From: Certhia americana
Taxonomy: Eukaryota > Chordata > Aves > Passeriformes > Certhiidae
NCBI GenBank assembly: GCA_018697195.1
Contig: CM031858.1
Location: forward strand, 92,985,568-93,049,567
DNA length: 64,000 bases
Direction: 5' to 3'
Every line of letters starts with the position of its first letter. Position 1 is the first letter of the stretch. The position numbers were made by a program, and so were the translations under genes. The notes under the pieces were generated by a model. That model saw only the letters and a list, made by a program, of their open reading frames with translations. It was not told the origin of the DNA and did no database searches. Below, piece by piece: positions 1 to 13,460 of this stretch.

Positions 1-529
1 TATGGAAAAAGAAATCCCTACCACAGCAGGAACATAATACTGGCTCTGCGTGATGCCAAAAGCATTAATCCCTTTCAGCCTTAAGGCCGTGTGCCTATGG
101 ATTCCAAATGTCCCAGTTCACTCAGCACATTTCTCTTGACCTTATGCATGATTTTTTGATAATTATAACATCACATGATAGCATGCTATGCTGTCTTTGA
201 GTTATGAAACTGAAGCTTCACATTAGTAGAAAAATCCAGGTAAATTTCTTAAACCATACATGGATGGTTTAGAATGGAGATGCCATTATTATGGGCTGCA
301 AATCTGATCATATGGTAACTTCTAAATTTGGGGATAAGTAGCCCTTTACCTTGGAAAAATGACACTCCGGTTTAAATAAAAATCTCCGAGTCTGATTTTC
401 ATTGAAAGCCCACGGATCTCCATCTGTAACTTACTGGCAGTAGAGCCTCCAGCCCCACTTAATTCCTGCCAGGACTCCACTTAAAATGTTTATAAATGAG
501 GAACAGGTGACGAAATGCTATGTTGAGAG
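1..529. other. Non-coding flank, nothing recognised
   Basis: AT-rich unique-looking sequence without a credible reading frame, RNA gene or repeat family that I recognise. Confidence 0.6.
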
Positions 530-840
530 GCACAACAGAAATGCTTTTGACAGACAATACAAGGGCAAATGGTAGCAGGAGAAGGGGAATGGCTTTAAAC
601 TGACAGAGGGTAGGTTTGGATTAGATTTTAGGAAGAAATTTGTTACTGTGAGGGTGATGAGGCACTGGAACATGTTGTCCAGAGATGCTGTGGCTTCCCC
701 ATCCCTGGGCAGTGTTCAAGGCGAGGCTAGATGGGGCTCTGAGCAACCTGGTTTAGTGGAAGGTCCATGGTAAGGGGGTTGGAACTACATGATCTTTGGG
801 GTGCCTTCCAATCCAAACCATTCTATCATTCTATGATTAC
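530..840 (+). mobile_element. CR1 LINE 3' fragment
   Basis: The end of a CR1 element in sense orientation. It holds the typical 3' region (TTAGGAAGAAATTTGTTACTG, GAGGGTGATGAGGCACTGGA, GATCTTTGGGGTGCCTTCCA) and terminates in the CR1 tail CCATTCTATCATTCTATGAT. As usual for CR1, the copy is 5' truncated. Confidence 0.9.
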
Positions 841-2057
841 TTTTGGATTTTTCTTTTTTACCAAGTGCTGATTAGGTTTTGAATTTAAAGAGTAAACCTG
901 AAACTAGGGCCAGAAATTTTCCTTTCTTTGGCATATTTTGAGATTCCAGATCTACAAACTGTTTACGTCTACAACACCTGTCATGGCAAGGAGTCCATTC
1001 AGTCCTGTTGCTGTCACTGTACCCTCTCTGAAAAGCTGCTCGGGCTGCTGAAAGAGATGCTATGGCATGAGGAAGCAGGAAGCAACAGGCAGCACACAGC
1101 TAGTAGGGATGACTGGTTGTCCCACTAGGACTTACCACCAGTGGTGGACAAGGCCAGTGCTGCTGTTCATAGGAACAAAGAGTGAGGTGGCACTTGCATG
1201 GCACAGACTCTATGTGGCAGCAGTGCAAGCACCACATGTTCCCGAAATTAAGACACTCCCTTCCATGGGCAGCACATGGAAATCAGTCCTATGGCCAGCA
1301 CCATCGGCACACCTGTAAGAGAACACAACTCTTGCCAAGGCTTCTCAGACAAGAAGCAAGAAGAAGAAAAACAGAGATGCTTGCAAACTGTAATTTTATT
1401 CCCTTTCCGATCTCCTACTGATTTTTTTTTAACCCTTTTTAATATCGTTCACAGCATGTGAATGCACCAGTGTCGCTGTTCCCTGGTTGTCCACTGAACA
1501 TAAGACACTCAGTGTGCTGCAGAGAAAGTAATCAGAGGTGATACTAAGCAAATGTGTTAAAACAGACCATTAGAAACTGAAACCATGTAAACCATGTTTT
1601 GTTGCCTCCAATCTGGGCATTGCAAAATGGCTTCAGTTATTTGGCATCTCGTGAAGGCCCAGCAAATTTATGAGGCTTAAGGAATGTAGCAGGGGTGAGA
1701 TCAGTGTGACCACACAGAGACTTGTGAAAAGTTAGTAGAATTTACGTTTTGATACTGAAAGAGCTCCTTTCTGTTGAACTTCCCAAACAACTTGTCTATA
1801 AAATATGCAAATTTAATCACATGGTTGATGAACACTGCAGGAAAATTTTCTGACATTTTCTGCACTGTGTTATAGACGCAGTTCTGCAGGACTGATGGAG
1901 AGGAAGCTTCAGGTTTCTCACTTTTCTTTGTATTACTACATGGGGACCACGCACCAAGATCAGCTGAGTGTGGGTCACAAAAGAAATGACAATGAGGTTC
2001 ACCACAGATCCTCCTGCCTGCCTCTCTGGTCTGCCAGCCATCAGCAGTGTGGGCCAC
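841..2057. other. Non-coding, nothing recognised
   Basis: No gene is visible. Short overlapping open frames (for example 928-1461 plus and 1701-2093 minus) show no recognisable protein similarity and fragment each other. Confidence 0.55.
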
Positions 2058-2140
2058 CAGACACTTCAGCTGGAAGGGACCTGTGGGAGTCACCTACTCC
2101 AAAACCCTGCTCAAGAAGGGCAACTTCAGAGTCAGACAGT
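2058..2140 (-). mobile_element. CR1 LINE 3' fragment (short)
   Basis: Antisense CR1 3' end: CAGCTGGAAGGGACCTGTGG and the following block ending CCTGCTCAAGAAGGGCAACT resemble the reverse complement of the CR1 3' UTR. Boundaries are approximate. Confidence 0.7.
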
Positions 2141-4959
2141 GGCTGATTAACAACAAAACGAAACACAACAAAAACACCAGGGGTAAGTATGTGTGTTGGG
2201 TGTACAACATCAAAAGAAGAATTCATCAGAATTTTATAAATACATTTTCACTTAACCACTACTTTAAAAACATATTTTAATGGGACACTGATACACGGTC
2301 AGCTCTCTCAGGTAAATGCTGCCAGAAAACAGGAACTGTAAGCTGTTCAGATTTAGTAACAAATTGAGCAAAGGAAAACAAATGCTTTAATCCAAACGCA
2401 AGCAGCAGATCAAAATCTTGATACCATTATCCAACATAATAATGGCTTTTGTGCTCTTTCAGATTTTTACAACTTTTTTTTAGGAACTTGTTAAGAACCT
2501 CGTTAAGCAGGAGCTTCTGGGATTTTTTGGGGGGATAGGCTCTCTCCAGACCAAAGCAGAGGCATACAAGGAGAGAACTGAGAGCAAGCATGAGTTCTTG
2601 CAGTCAGTGTCAGACAGCTGAGGGTGACCAAATCTGCTCCTCATTTACTTCTGTATGGCTGGAGAGCTCTAACAGTATTCTGCCTGTTCTGCTCATATTT
2701 CCTTTTTACAGGGGACAGACTTAATCAGAAAGCTGGAACAAATTGCACCTTTGGTTAAACCATCATGCATTCTAACCGTTGCTTCCTCTTTCCCGATATC
2801 TGACATCAGAGCCATGATGTTTGAGGAAGTCACAGTTGCAGCAATTGTTTCTAACCACTGCTCCCTTCTATTTTTGTCTGGCTGAGAATGATCCCATCCC
2901 TTTAGACTCTGATTCTGACTAAATACATTTATATCTGCAACCTGTGCACAAAGGACTTTTGTTTAAGAAGACCAGAGGACAAGACATTTCTGCACAGAAC
3001 AAAGGAGAAGAAGAGGGAAGTGTGGCTTTTAAAAAAAATTATTTATTTTGTATTGATTTGAGATTCTTTAACAATAACAGCACTTTGACTGATGCAAAGT
3101 CACAATGAAGTCAGAGTTGCCTTGGTGTGATGAATGCTCCTTTGACCTTTAGAGATGGTTGGCCTCATTCGCCCACTGCTGTGCACCTTGGGTTGTAATT
3201 TATACCTGTGGCAAAGTGGTTACCAAACCAGCATGGTAGCAGTTTATAGCATCCTGTGCAAATCACAACACAAGGAACGAGGCAGGGGGAAATCAGCCCC
3301 AGTGCCTTCTCCCACAAGGCATCAAAGAGGGGCTCTTTTATAATTTACTACAATACTGCCTAAGCACCAGCCTAAAGCGAGGCCCTGCCAGGCACCCTGC
3401 CAACATGGAATAGTGGATGGCCCAATGGCTTGGCTACAGGGGGAAGCTACTGCTCATTAAATGAAGGTGTGGGCAGGGAGAGCAGCTCTTTGAGGCCTGG
3501 AAGGAACCAGGGCAGTTAGTGAGCTCCAGGGCTGACCACAACCATAGCAGTTATGCAGAGGGGCTTGAACCTTGCTAGTACCCCTCCTAAATCTACCCTC
3601 TCAAGCAGACTAGCTTGTGTGAAGACACCTCTGTAAACCTCTGCAAGGTGCAAGAGCCTGGGAAACATGCAGAAGAATTACACAGAGGAAGAGGTTTCCA
3701 TAGTTGCACACATAAGGTGAGAAGAACAGTGTTGGCCACATCTACAGAGATCATTAGATCACAAGGCTACATCACTCCTAAGATTGCCTGACTCAGGTTG
3801 CCCCAAAGTAGAGGAACCTACCTGTGTCCATGCTGAAGGTGTCCCAAATACCTCCCCAGGCAGAGACCAGCTTTATGCTCTCTGACCTAAAGTCAACCTC
3901 CAAAGCCCTCCAGGAGGTAAGACATCCATCATGGAGGTCCTTGGGTCATCTACTCCTGAAGGCAAATGCACCACAGCCACATTAAAACATCATCAGGAAG
4001 CTCTAAAAAGAGCTCCTGCCTTACTGAATGGTAGCCAAGATCACCCAACAGCAGATTCAGCTGACTACACACAGGTGTGCCAGGGCTGGAGCACAAGGAG
4101 CTCAACCCATCATCTCATTGCCACCAACTAAGGGCCAAAATCTACCTTTCCTGAAAGGAGCCTTCAGGTTTGAACAGAAAGAAGAGATCTTGTACAGAAG
4201 GTGTTTTGAACACAAGGCATCTTGATGGCTTGTCTTCCTCTTTGTGAGCAAAGCAGAGGAAGCTGAAGAGCAAGATCTGATCAATGCATACCAAATGAAC
4301 ATACAACTCTGCATCCCTTTTTCTGTCTTTTAAGTATCCTGCAATTCCCCTAAGACACTGATTTTGAAGGTACCCAAGAGAAACAGGGATTTGGCTTATT
4401 TGTAGTGTTGTGACAGTCAAGCTTGTGGGAAACCTGTGTACAACATTGCCTGGATACCAGTGGCTCCAGCACCAGGCTGTGTGTGAGTCCAGACTTTGTA
4501 AGGGAGTGGAGGGGACAGCTAAGCTTTGCTTCCACAGGCTCTCTCTACTCCCAAGACACCTTCTTGCTTTCGCAAGAACCCGAGGGACAAGTTTATTTGG
4601 CAGAAACTGTGGAATTACTATACTTAAACCTAACAGTGGTTTTGAATCAGTTATTTGTTCACAGCCCCTACTGCAGACCCAGATATGATGAAGCCTATGA
4701 GGTGTCTCGAGCACAATTTAGGGCAGTTTGTTCTGTGTGGTCCTTACAAGAGACAGCACATGAGTCAGCTGGCTAACCACTAGAAAGCAAAATCATACTC
4801 CTCATAAGCTTTCAATTAGAAACAGTAAATTAACAAGGCCACAATTATGTCTTAAAAGCTTCCTTTTCAAAGCAAACTTTTTCCACAGTCCATTCTTAAT
4901 TCTTAACAGGATCCTAAGGTGAGGACAAACTTCATTTCCTTGTAAAAGATTGGAGGTGA
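2141..4959. other. Non-coding, nothing recognised
   Basis: No credible exon. The longest frame, 4142-4714 on the minus strand (190 codons), has no recognisable domain, and plus-strand frames run through the same DNA. Confidence 0.5.
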
Positions 4960-5290
4960 GAGAAGGGCCAAGTGCAACCTGGGACATCAGGAAGATTTTG
5001 GCTAGAAGGCATCTTGAGGTCTCCACTTCCACCACCTACTCAAGGCAGTGCTAGCTTTAAGGCAGACCAAGTTGCCTTGCAAACTTTCACTGTCTCTATA
5101 GGCAGAGACTCTACAATGCTTCAGAGACCCACTTCAGTGTTTGACTAAGTCTCCTGTGAAGAATTTCTTTTCCACAATCAGAATTTCCCACCCTGCACCT
5201 TGTGACCACAGCCTCTTGAGTTTTTGCTCAGCAACTTTGATAGCCTGCCTCTATCTTCTCTAACCCCTCTTTCAGATGGCTGAGCTCAGC
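4960..5290 (-). mobile_element. Old CR1 LINE fragment
   Basis: A diverged antisense CR1 3' region. Blocks such as GCAGAGACTCTACAATGCTT and CACTTCAGTGTTTGACTAAG followed by GTGAAGAATTTCTTTTCC follow the order of the CR1 3' UTR reverse complement. High divergence suggests an old insertion; edges are uncertain. Confidence 0.65.
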
Positions 5291-8200
5291 ACTTAGATCT
5301 CCCCTTCTCCTTTTCTTCTGTGGGACAAGTATCCCCAGGTCCCTCAGTTCACCTCAGTTTTACACACTTCTGCCTAAGGCACAAGAGCATTTTACTCAAA
5401 ATTAATGACACTAGTCCATTCCTGCAGAGGTCAAAACCAATGACCTCAAGATGTCACCCCAACTACTCCGATGATAAAATCATTTGAGGATTTTTTTCTT
5501 CATTTTGCATATGTTAAATGCTCACAATAATGCCACATTAAATTAAAAATTACACAGAGTGATGTTTTATTACAAGCTGCATAAAATACAGCAACAAATG
5601 ATACCCTAGCAGGTGACCATCTTTCTCTGCTAGGCATTAAGCCCACTCCTTGGCCAGCTGAGCTACACTAAGCATCAGTTAAAACCTGAAGATTGATTAG
5701 ACCCAAGTGGCACCTGCAGAATTAATACCTGCAATTTTGGTCAGCTAGCTAAACTAATTGAACTGAGCAGCACAAAGTGATCAGATTTCACTCCTTCTCT
5801 TTTCACACATAACTCCTGACGTCCTTTGCGAGCAGTTGTGAGAAACTGCATATTTGATTTAGTTTGAAATTTGATCATTTTTGCAGGTGACTCCAGCTTT
5901 TTAATGTAAACATGGAGATACCTCTTTATTCTAACTGGAAAACAGAGAGGGTTTGTTTTTTTGTTCTACCTTAGGAAACTGCTATTGGATATTCAGTGGC
6001 AAGCAGTTTGAATAGATAGATTTAATTTTTGCTCCAGCCCTGGTAACAATAACTATCCTTACATCTCTTATAATTACCACCCAACATTTCACCCACAACT
6101 ACACAACAGCCTCTCTTTCTGTATATTTAATCACCCCCTCTGAACCTCCAACTCCACAAATGGAGCTGCTGGTTGATTAGCAAACAAATAATCACCTGAG
6201 TGCCAGATCCAGACAGCTGCCCCGTGTGTGTGTGTGTCACTCATGACTCTCATCTACAGGACTCAGCAAATGCCAGCTGCTTGTCTTGGAGCAAGCTTGG
6301 CAGCCAGGCACTGGACACAGAAATTGGTGCAGGGATACACATATGCATGTTTGTGCCTGTATGTATGGCAAAGAAATAAGACTGAGGAAAGTGTGGAAAA
6401 TGTAGCAGAAAGGAAAGATTTTTATCTGCTCTTCTCTGATGGGTATTTTTTTTCATAGTGTTTCTCAGTGTCGTAACTACCACACCATCTGCTGAAGAGT
6501 AGTTTTGGTGTAAGCCCAGGTAGACAAAAAATGAGTTGGCTGCTCAGAACATGCAGTGAGAGGAAATTTGGTAAGTGGTCCTGACTAATGTGGTGTCTCA
6601 CGAGTTTTATACTTTCTAAACACTACAAGATGACAAGCAGTTACAACTAACAAAATGTTTGGCAAAATCTCCTGACTAAATAAAATTTTTACATTTTTTT
6701 TTTGTGAAGTGACTGTGCAGTTCAACAAAAGGTGAACTTGTAATAATGGTTGGCATTATCCACACAAATACATTAATATTTTGATATTGCAGTCATCACC
6801 TTGAAAAGAAGCTGGAGATTCAATGCCAGCTTCAGCAATTATATGCTAGAGCGCTTCTGAACTACATCTGAGAATTCTCATTTAATGATATTTTTATTTT
6901 AAAATATACATTTAGGTGTGTGGTGATTATTCAAGAAAGTTATAAAGCCCACTCAAATCCATTGGCTTCTCTAAGGCTGGATCTTGCTCTATTGTTTGAT
7001 TTTCTTAACAAAAATGGCAATAAAACTTTAATGGAACATGGGTTTATATCAGAGACTTATTAAAATGAGCAGTGAAAAAATGAAAAAAAAAAAAAAAAAA
7101 AACCCAAAACAGCACTTTAGAAAGTAAGGATTTGTTGGGCATCCTTCCAGCTGGAAAAAGATGATTAGGTTAGAGACAACCCATCTTTTTCAACTAACCT
7201 TGAGTGAAACTCAATTGCCAAGTGTAGATGTACATTAAAACCTTAACAATATATTTACTTTTTTTTTTCTTTTTTTTTTAGGTGTAAGGGAGATACTAAC
7301 AAAGACAGAGTCAAACTTAGATGGAGAAGTAGCAAACTTTTCCCTTCTGTGTCAGTAACTCTGAATGTATGATCACATGTTGCAAGCAGGGAAAGGGATG
7401 GGAGTAGCAATAAAAGAACAGAAATGTTTTGCCCATCTAACTATGCCATACCTGACTGATTACAATGAGGGAAAGGGAGAAGGGGAAGGTAAAGGGCCCT
7501 CTGTCAATTACACTTAGCTTTTTTGCCCTCATAAGGCTTAAAATTCACATCTATCTAGATGTGAAACAATCTAGTTTAGATTGTATTTTTCCTTCAGAGC
7601 ACCAGATTGTCTTCTGTTTTTGCCAAAGGAGACAGAAAGTCCTTTAAAGACACCCTTCTAGATGAAATTGCCCACCAAACCAGAGAACTCCCAAGTTCTA
7701 AATCTATGTGAGGGAATGCAAGAAGCCTATGCAGATTTCTCCCAAGTATTTCCATGGCAGGTTAACACCACTGTGCCACCAGAAATCTTTGCTTGTGCAA
7801 ACAAACTTGACAACAAGCACAGGCAAACCTTCTCAAAGATCTAATCTTAGAAAATGTACTAAGCTGCTTGATCCACATGATAACTAAATGCTTTGTGAGC
7901 TATATCCGTACTGCTGGATCAAAACTTCATTGCTTCTATATTTTTCCATCCATATCCAGGCATTTAGTATTAATTTAAGTATGTAGAATCCACCATAATC
8001 ATATTTGCCCTAGGTGAATGGTTACCAGAACCAGAGGGTATTAACTGCTAGGAAGAACTGCTAAAACCACATTTGGCTGTGTATATTAATAATAGGTAAG
8101 TGAAAGAAGAGAGTGAACAGCACCCTGTCCTCTGGCTCTGCTGTGTACTGTTGCAGCACCGACTTCATGAAACATTTTGTGTGGATGTGTGTTGGTAAAA

Positions 8201-8519
8201 CACAAATGATGATTTCTTAAAGCAGGGAAGGGGAGGATCCATAACCCCACCTATACTGGCCACATACCAGCGGCCACCCACTGGAACCTGCAGAGAGTGA
8301 ACTTCTGCTACCTACAATCTGTTAGCTCCCACAAAATGAACCCAACCCTTTTCTTCATAAAATAGTACTGCATGAAAGTACAGTAATCTCCAGTAAACAG
8401 TATTGATAGGGATGGGGGGAATGCCAAACTATGTCATTCACCATTTCCCTTAAAAAAGTGTTATGGGAAGTAGTCTGAACAATTCCCTTCTTCTGAACAG
8501 AACAAACTGAACTCAGTGC
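5291..8519. other. Non-coding, with possible conserved element and simple repeats
   Basis: No gene is visible. The stretch 5690-6215 is rich in homeodomain-type ATTA/TAAT cores and free of recognisable repeats. A (GT)7 run lies at 6224-6237 and an A-rich tract at about 7075-7101. Confidence 0.5.
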
Positions 8520-8720
8520 CGGAAGGTCTTAAATGCTGGCATCCACCTACTGGGTCACAATTTATATCATCTGCATCTATGTGACGATTATACATTTCCT
8601 TCCAAATTGTTGATAAAGGTATTGAGCAATACTGAGCCAAGAATAGCTTCTTATGCAACTTCACTTCAAAACTTACAGCACTCCTCTGCCAGCTCTTCTA
8701 AAACTGAGATTTCCAATCTG
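8520..8720 (-). mobile_element. CR1/L3-type LINE reverse transcriptase relic
   Basis: On the minus strand, translation gives ILGSVLLNTFINNLEG, followed after a break by a degraded DADD box and PVGG. This parallels the CR1 reverse transcriptase segment with its (F/Y)ADD catalytic motif. Frames are broken, so it is an old dead copy. Confidence 0.65.
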
Positions 8721-11139
8721 GAGTGTGCAAAGCCCACGGACGGTCCACATGCACCCTCAAAAGAGCAGCCAGACACAATTACAGCTCTGTCTTGCTGCTT
8801 TCTTCTGGAGTCAGGGAGAGATTGTCTCAGAAGGTAAGAACTTACTGCCATACTTGGGTTCAGTTTCCCACAGTGAGGGGAGAGGCTGTTGTGTAGTTGC
8901 TGTCTAACAGCCTCTTCTCCTTCCACCATTTAGACAAGTACACGACACACACATGGCACAGCTCTTTTTCTTCTGAATATGCCACCATGGGTGCTTTCAG
9001 TATCCCTGACAGCAATATTTGCTCTGTGGCTGAGTCACAGAAGTCACTACAGGATCAGATTCTTTATGGATAGGAAGTGGAGAAGTATTAAAGTAAAACC
9101 AAAACATGCAGCTGAAGAAAGCTGATCATGGTAGTAAAATTTGAAAATCATTAACAGAACCTAAGTGAGGAAACCTATAATCCAGGTAGTAGTCAATCAA
9201 AAGGAGGTTAAGTTGGAGCAATAGGTAAAAATTAAAAGATCAGAGAGGACAGAATCAGATGGCACCTGAGAGAGAAGCACATATTTAAATATGAAATAGC
9301 ACATAACAAAAGAAAAAAAAACCAGGGAAGATAATGTAACAATGATACAAAGGAACAGAAACCACCAGTTACAACAGAAAATTCTAGATAACAATATTCA
9401 TAATCCCATCAAAGGTCCAAGGCAGTCCCAGGAAACTGTATATACAACATTTGGAAGCTGAATTCAAAGAGTGTTGCTCATTACCAATGGCATACTGGGG
9501 AAAGTAGGACAGGTAGAAAGGCAGACAAAAGCAAAGAACAACTTTTCCCATCTTCTATGTTCATTTCACCATTGCATCAACATCTTTCCCCTCTTATGCA
9601 TGAACACACACACACTCTCAACTTCTTTCCTTGCTCCAACCTTTTGAATTCCATCTCCCATCACCTGTCTGGGGTCTCCTACAGTATTTGTTCCTTTTGT
9701 GTACAAATAATCAGCCCAATGAAGCTTCTAGGATTCCTAGATATGTGACTACATAAAAAACATACTTACATGGACCAAATTAATGGTCAAGTTCAGCAAA
9801 CACTAAAAAAGAGATTGAGAGGTCAGTATACCTCAAGAAGTTACCATAAAATCATGAGCTGAAATCATACACCTTTGGATCCCTGGAAGGGGATGCACTA
9901 TACCCTTTTTTGTATTCAGGGATTGATGGGCAATTATCTGTTGAATGTTATTCTTAGAAAATGTTCCCTAGTCAAATATAAACTTTGGGGGAAAATAAGA
10001 CAGCATCAACAAGGAGGGCCACAAATTTTGGTCAAAACTAGGAAGAAAGGAACGCCAGGATAACAAGTAATTTGCTTGTGAGGGAAATTCACATCACATG
10101 TGCAAGAATCGAATGCAGGTCCCAGCTCTTCCTGATTCACAACAAGAACATAAAGGAAGCCAAGTCAGTCTTTCTGTGGTTCAGTGACTACTAATACAAG
10201 ACAGAACAGACGCAACTGGAAAGCCTGTGAAAGTCCCACACACACTCCCTTGCAGAAGGCGCTGTCTGGAGACTAGGGAGGCCACAGCCTAGTTTCATCT
10301 GAGCAGGCACTAGCAACTAAATTGAACTACCTCAGGATTATGCTGAGGGTGTATTTATAAATCCTTTCATAGATGGCTATTCTGCACCTACTTTCATGGT
10401 CCTCTTCTCTCGAAGCCCACAAAAAACATACAATCCTGGTAGCTCCATTACAAACCTAGTCTGCTCTGTGAGCTCAGAGGAACAATGCATTGGCTGAAGC
10501 AATGATTTTCTGATTAAAAAAATTGGCTTGGCTTTGTTTCTTCTGTTGCCTTATTTTTGTGGAGGGACATGGACTGTGTACTTCCTAACATGAGGAAACT
10601 GAAGCAGAGTAAATGAGAAGTCCACAAGATAGACTTCTCTAAGAGATACTCATTGCAGCTGTATAATCTAGGACAAAGGTTAAAACCAATATCAACAACA
10701 AAACCCAACCAAACACAATAAAGACACTCAATGGCAAAAATCAAGAGAAAGTTTCAGGAGTTATGACTCAGGTGCCAAATGATTTTACAAGTTCATAACA
10801 GAGAAAAGCTCAGCAGAAATTACTTTAAACTCCCTGAAGAAGCATGAGAGGAACCTGTAGACAGACAAAATACACAGACTGATATTGGGAAACAGAATTA
10901 ATTCTTTTCTCAGTGGCTATCAGGAACAGGAAGAGCAGTGCTTCAGGAAACATTTCCTAGAAGCAGAAAAAGCACAACTGTTTCTTTGTCAGGACACATG
11001 AGAAAGAAAAATGCAACACCATTAACACGTTCCTGAAGATTTTTTGGTTTTGCCCTGACCCAGAAGACAGTCTGTCTCATCTTGATAATACTTAGCTTTG
11101 CATCTGTGCAATCACATGGGTATCTCCTATTACTTACAG
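8721..11139. other. Non-coding, nothing recognised
   Basis: AT-rich sequence with no gene, RNA or repeat family that I recognise. Confidence 0.5.
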
Positions 11140-13330
11140 ATGACGTTTACAATAGAAAATCACAGAGAAGTTGTTTGAAAGGGACCTTATTATTATTGCG
11201 GAGATTATTTAGTCCATCCTCTTCCTTAGTACTGTGGGTATTTCCCACACTAGCTCCTGTCAAGCTGTGGTTTGTCTGGTCAACCCTTGAAAATTTCCTA
11301 GGGTGGAGATTGCACAGCCACTCTCACTAAGATGTTCCAGGGCTTCAGTACCTCTCTCATGGGGTTTCCCAACCATGCAACTGGAACCTTCCCACAGCAG
11401 TTCTTGGCTGTTGCTCCTTGTCATATTGTCTTCCACTAAATGGCAGAGTTTAGCTGTTACCTTTGCTGTTCCTGCTCCAGCTGCTGTGGGCTGTTGCTAT
11501 CACTCCACAGGCTCCTCTTCACCTGACTAATCCATCAAACTTTGCATGTGTGCTTGGTCCTTTGCTATCCTGGCAGCCCTCTGCTGGGCTTCCTTCAGCT
11601 TCTTCACATCACTCTTGTAACAGGGCAGGGTGGAAGTGGGGCCGTACAGCAGCATACATGATTCCAGCCTCACCAGTGCCAAGCAAAAGCAGATGAGAAC
11701 AACTTTGCTTGCTCCTTCTAGCCCAGTGTGTAATTTACTTTACAATGAATTATGGCTCAACCATACACGACTCAACCAATTCATCACAACCCTGAGGTCT
11801 TTTATAGCCAGGCCACTGGTTAGCCAGTATCCCTTTTATACCAATGATGGAGTGACTCTGCCATGAACGCAGAAATTTGCATTTCTTGCTTAATCTTATG
11901 AAATTTCTGTTGTCCCAATCTTCAACTTTCTGATGATTCCTCTGGACTAAAGCTCCGCCATTCTGTGTGTCAATCACGCCCCCCCACTTAACACAGTCTG
12001 CAAATTTGCTAACGGTGCCATCTGCCTCCTCATACAGGCCACTGCCTTCTTGTCTTTGCTATGTTGGAAAATGAATTTCAAGAAGATGTTCTTTTTCAGT
12101 GACTGAGGTGACAGTAACAATCATATTGTTCCCTAGATTCTCCTTCTTGCCTTTATGAAAGACACAAGTTTCAGTCCTTAGCCTTTTTCCAGTCTTCATG
12201 GATTTCTGCAGACCACCCTGATTTTTCACGTATGATAGACAGCAGGTAACACTTTCAGTGTCAAGCACTATGGATCTGAATACAACCAGTCGTGGTTGTC
12301 CCTCGCTCATTGCTTCTTTGCAGTTGGCTATTCTCCCTAACAAACAGTGCTGGTGTAAATCTTGGTCTGATGCAAAAGAGACATTGGGGACCCTGTTTTG
12401 TAATGCTTGCCACTATGTTGTCCTCCCCCATATTTCGGCAGGCCTACATTCTCTTTGAACTTCTGTAATTAGTGTTCCAGTAGAATCCCTTCTTGTCACC
12501 CTTAATAGCCTCTCCTTGACTTAACTCCAGCTGGGGCATACTCATTTTTATTTGGAAATGCTAAAACAATATCCTTATATTTATAGCCTCTGTTCATCTT
12601 TTCAATTCTTGTATGCTATTTGGTTGCATCAATGGCTCGCCATGCAATTCCATGCTTAGTCTGGAGCCACTTCTGCTGGAAGCCCATCCTGCACAATGGG
12701 ATGCTTAACTGTTCCTCACCTCTCAGAAAACTGAAATTTTTTTTGTTTTGCTTTTTTTTTTTCCTTTCAGTTTTGTTTGTTAGTTTTAAATTAGCCTCCC
12801 TTTGCCCTTTTCCCCCTTTACACCTTCCCTAGGAATTTTGCCTAGGGAAATTCCATAACTAAGCCAAACTCTACTACTCTATAGAGTCCTAATTTTGCTA
12901 CTTCTCACTTTTCCTCTGTATGTTGAACTCAGTCATCTCATGGTCACTGCAGCCCAAGTTGCCATTTCTGCCATACTTTTGGCTGGTTCTTCCCACTTTG
13001 CAAGCAGCAGGTCAAGTACAGCCCTCTGGCTTTTGCATCATAACCTGTGAGCTGCATAGTCTACAACTTCTTGGGTTGCTCACACCATGCAAGCCCAGAA
13101 ATCTCCCAGGAAGACAAAGGTGCAGCCAGGAGAGTTCTGTATTTGGCTGTGGAAAGCCTCATCTTTCATATCTTGTTCAGGAGATTTTGGTAAGACCCCA
13201 CCACAGCATCTTTGGTGGCACTTTGCCCATTAAGCCTTGACTCTTGGCTGATACATCCTTGGATTTCTGCTGGAGCTCTGCTAAGTCAAGGAGCACCTTT
13301 ACAGAGGGACAGCAACCCCACTGATCTTCC
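11140..13330 (-). mobile_element. Old CR1 LINE copy, about 2.2 kb, EN to 3' end
   Basis: An antisense, heavily decayed CR1-type element. Read on the minus strand from 13330 down, it shows the end of the AP-endonuclease domain (GNLGCSDHEM, near 12935-12965), an early reverse transcriptase block (KKENLGNN and TSVTEK, near 12110-12170), a KFAD remnant of the FADD catalytic box (near 11995-12020) and the 3' UTR (11140-11440). The middle of the reverse transcriptase is missing. It is one of the two longest repeat copies in the window. Boundaries are approximate. Confidence 0.8.
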
Positions 13331-13433
13331 CTAAGCAGATGTGCTCAGTCATGAGAGCACTCCAGTGAGGATCCAAGACAATAGTTTATGTATCTTTCAT
13401 AAGATCTCTCACCAGAAGTCTTTATATCATGCA

Positions 13434-13460
13434 TTTTGTGTAACACTGTGTTACACAAAA
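13434..13460. repeat. Perfect 27-bp palindrome (13-bp arms)
   Basis: The left arm TTTTGTGTAACAC (13434-13446) and its exact reverse complement (13448-13460) flank a single T. It lies just beyond the 5' side of the old CR1 copy. Confidence 0.9.

Noticed and set aside
4142..4714. 190-codon minus-strand frame
   Set aside because: No recognisable domain, no promoter or splice context, and plus-strand frames through the same DNA; the length is possible by chance in 64 kb.
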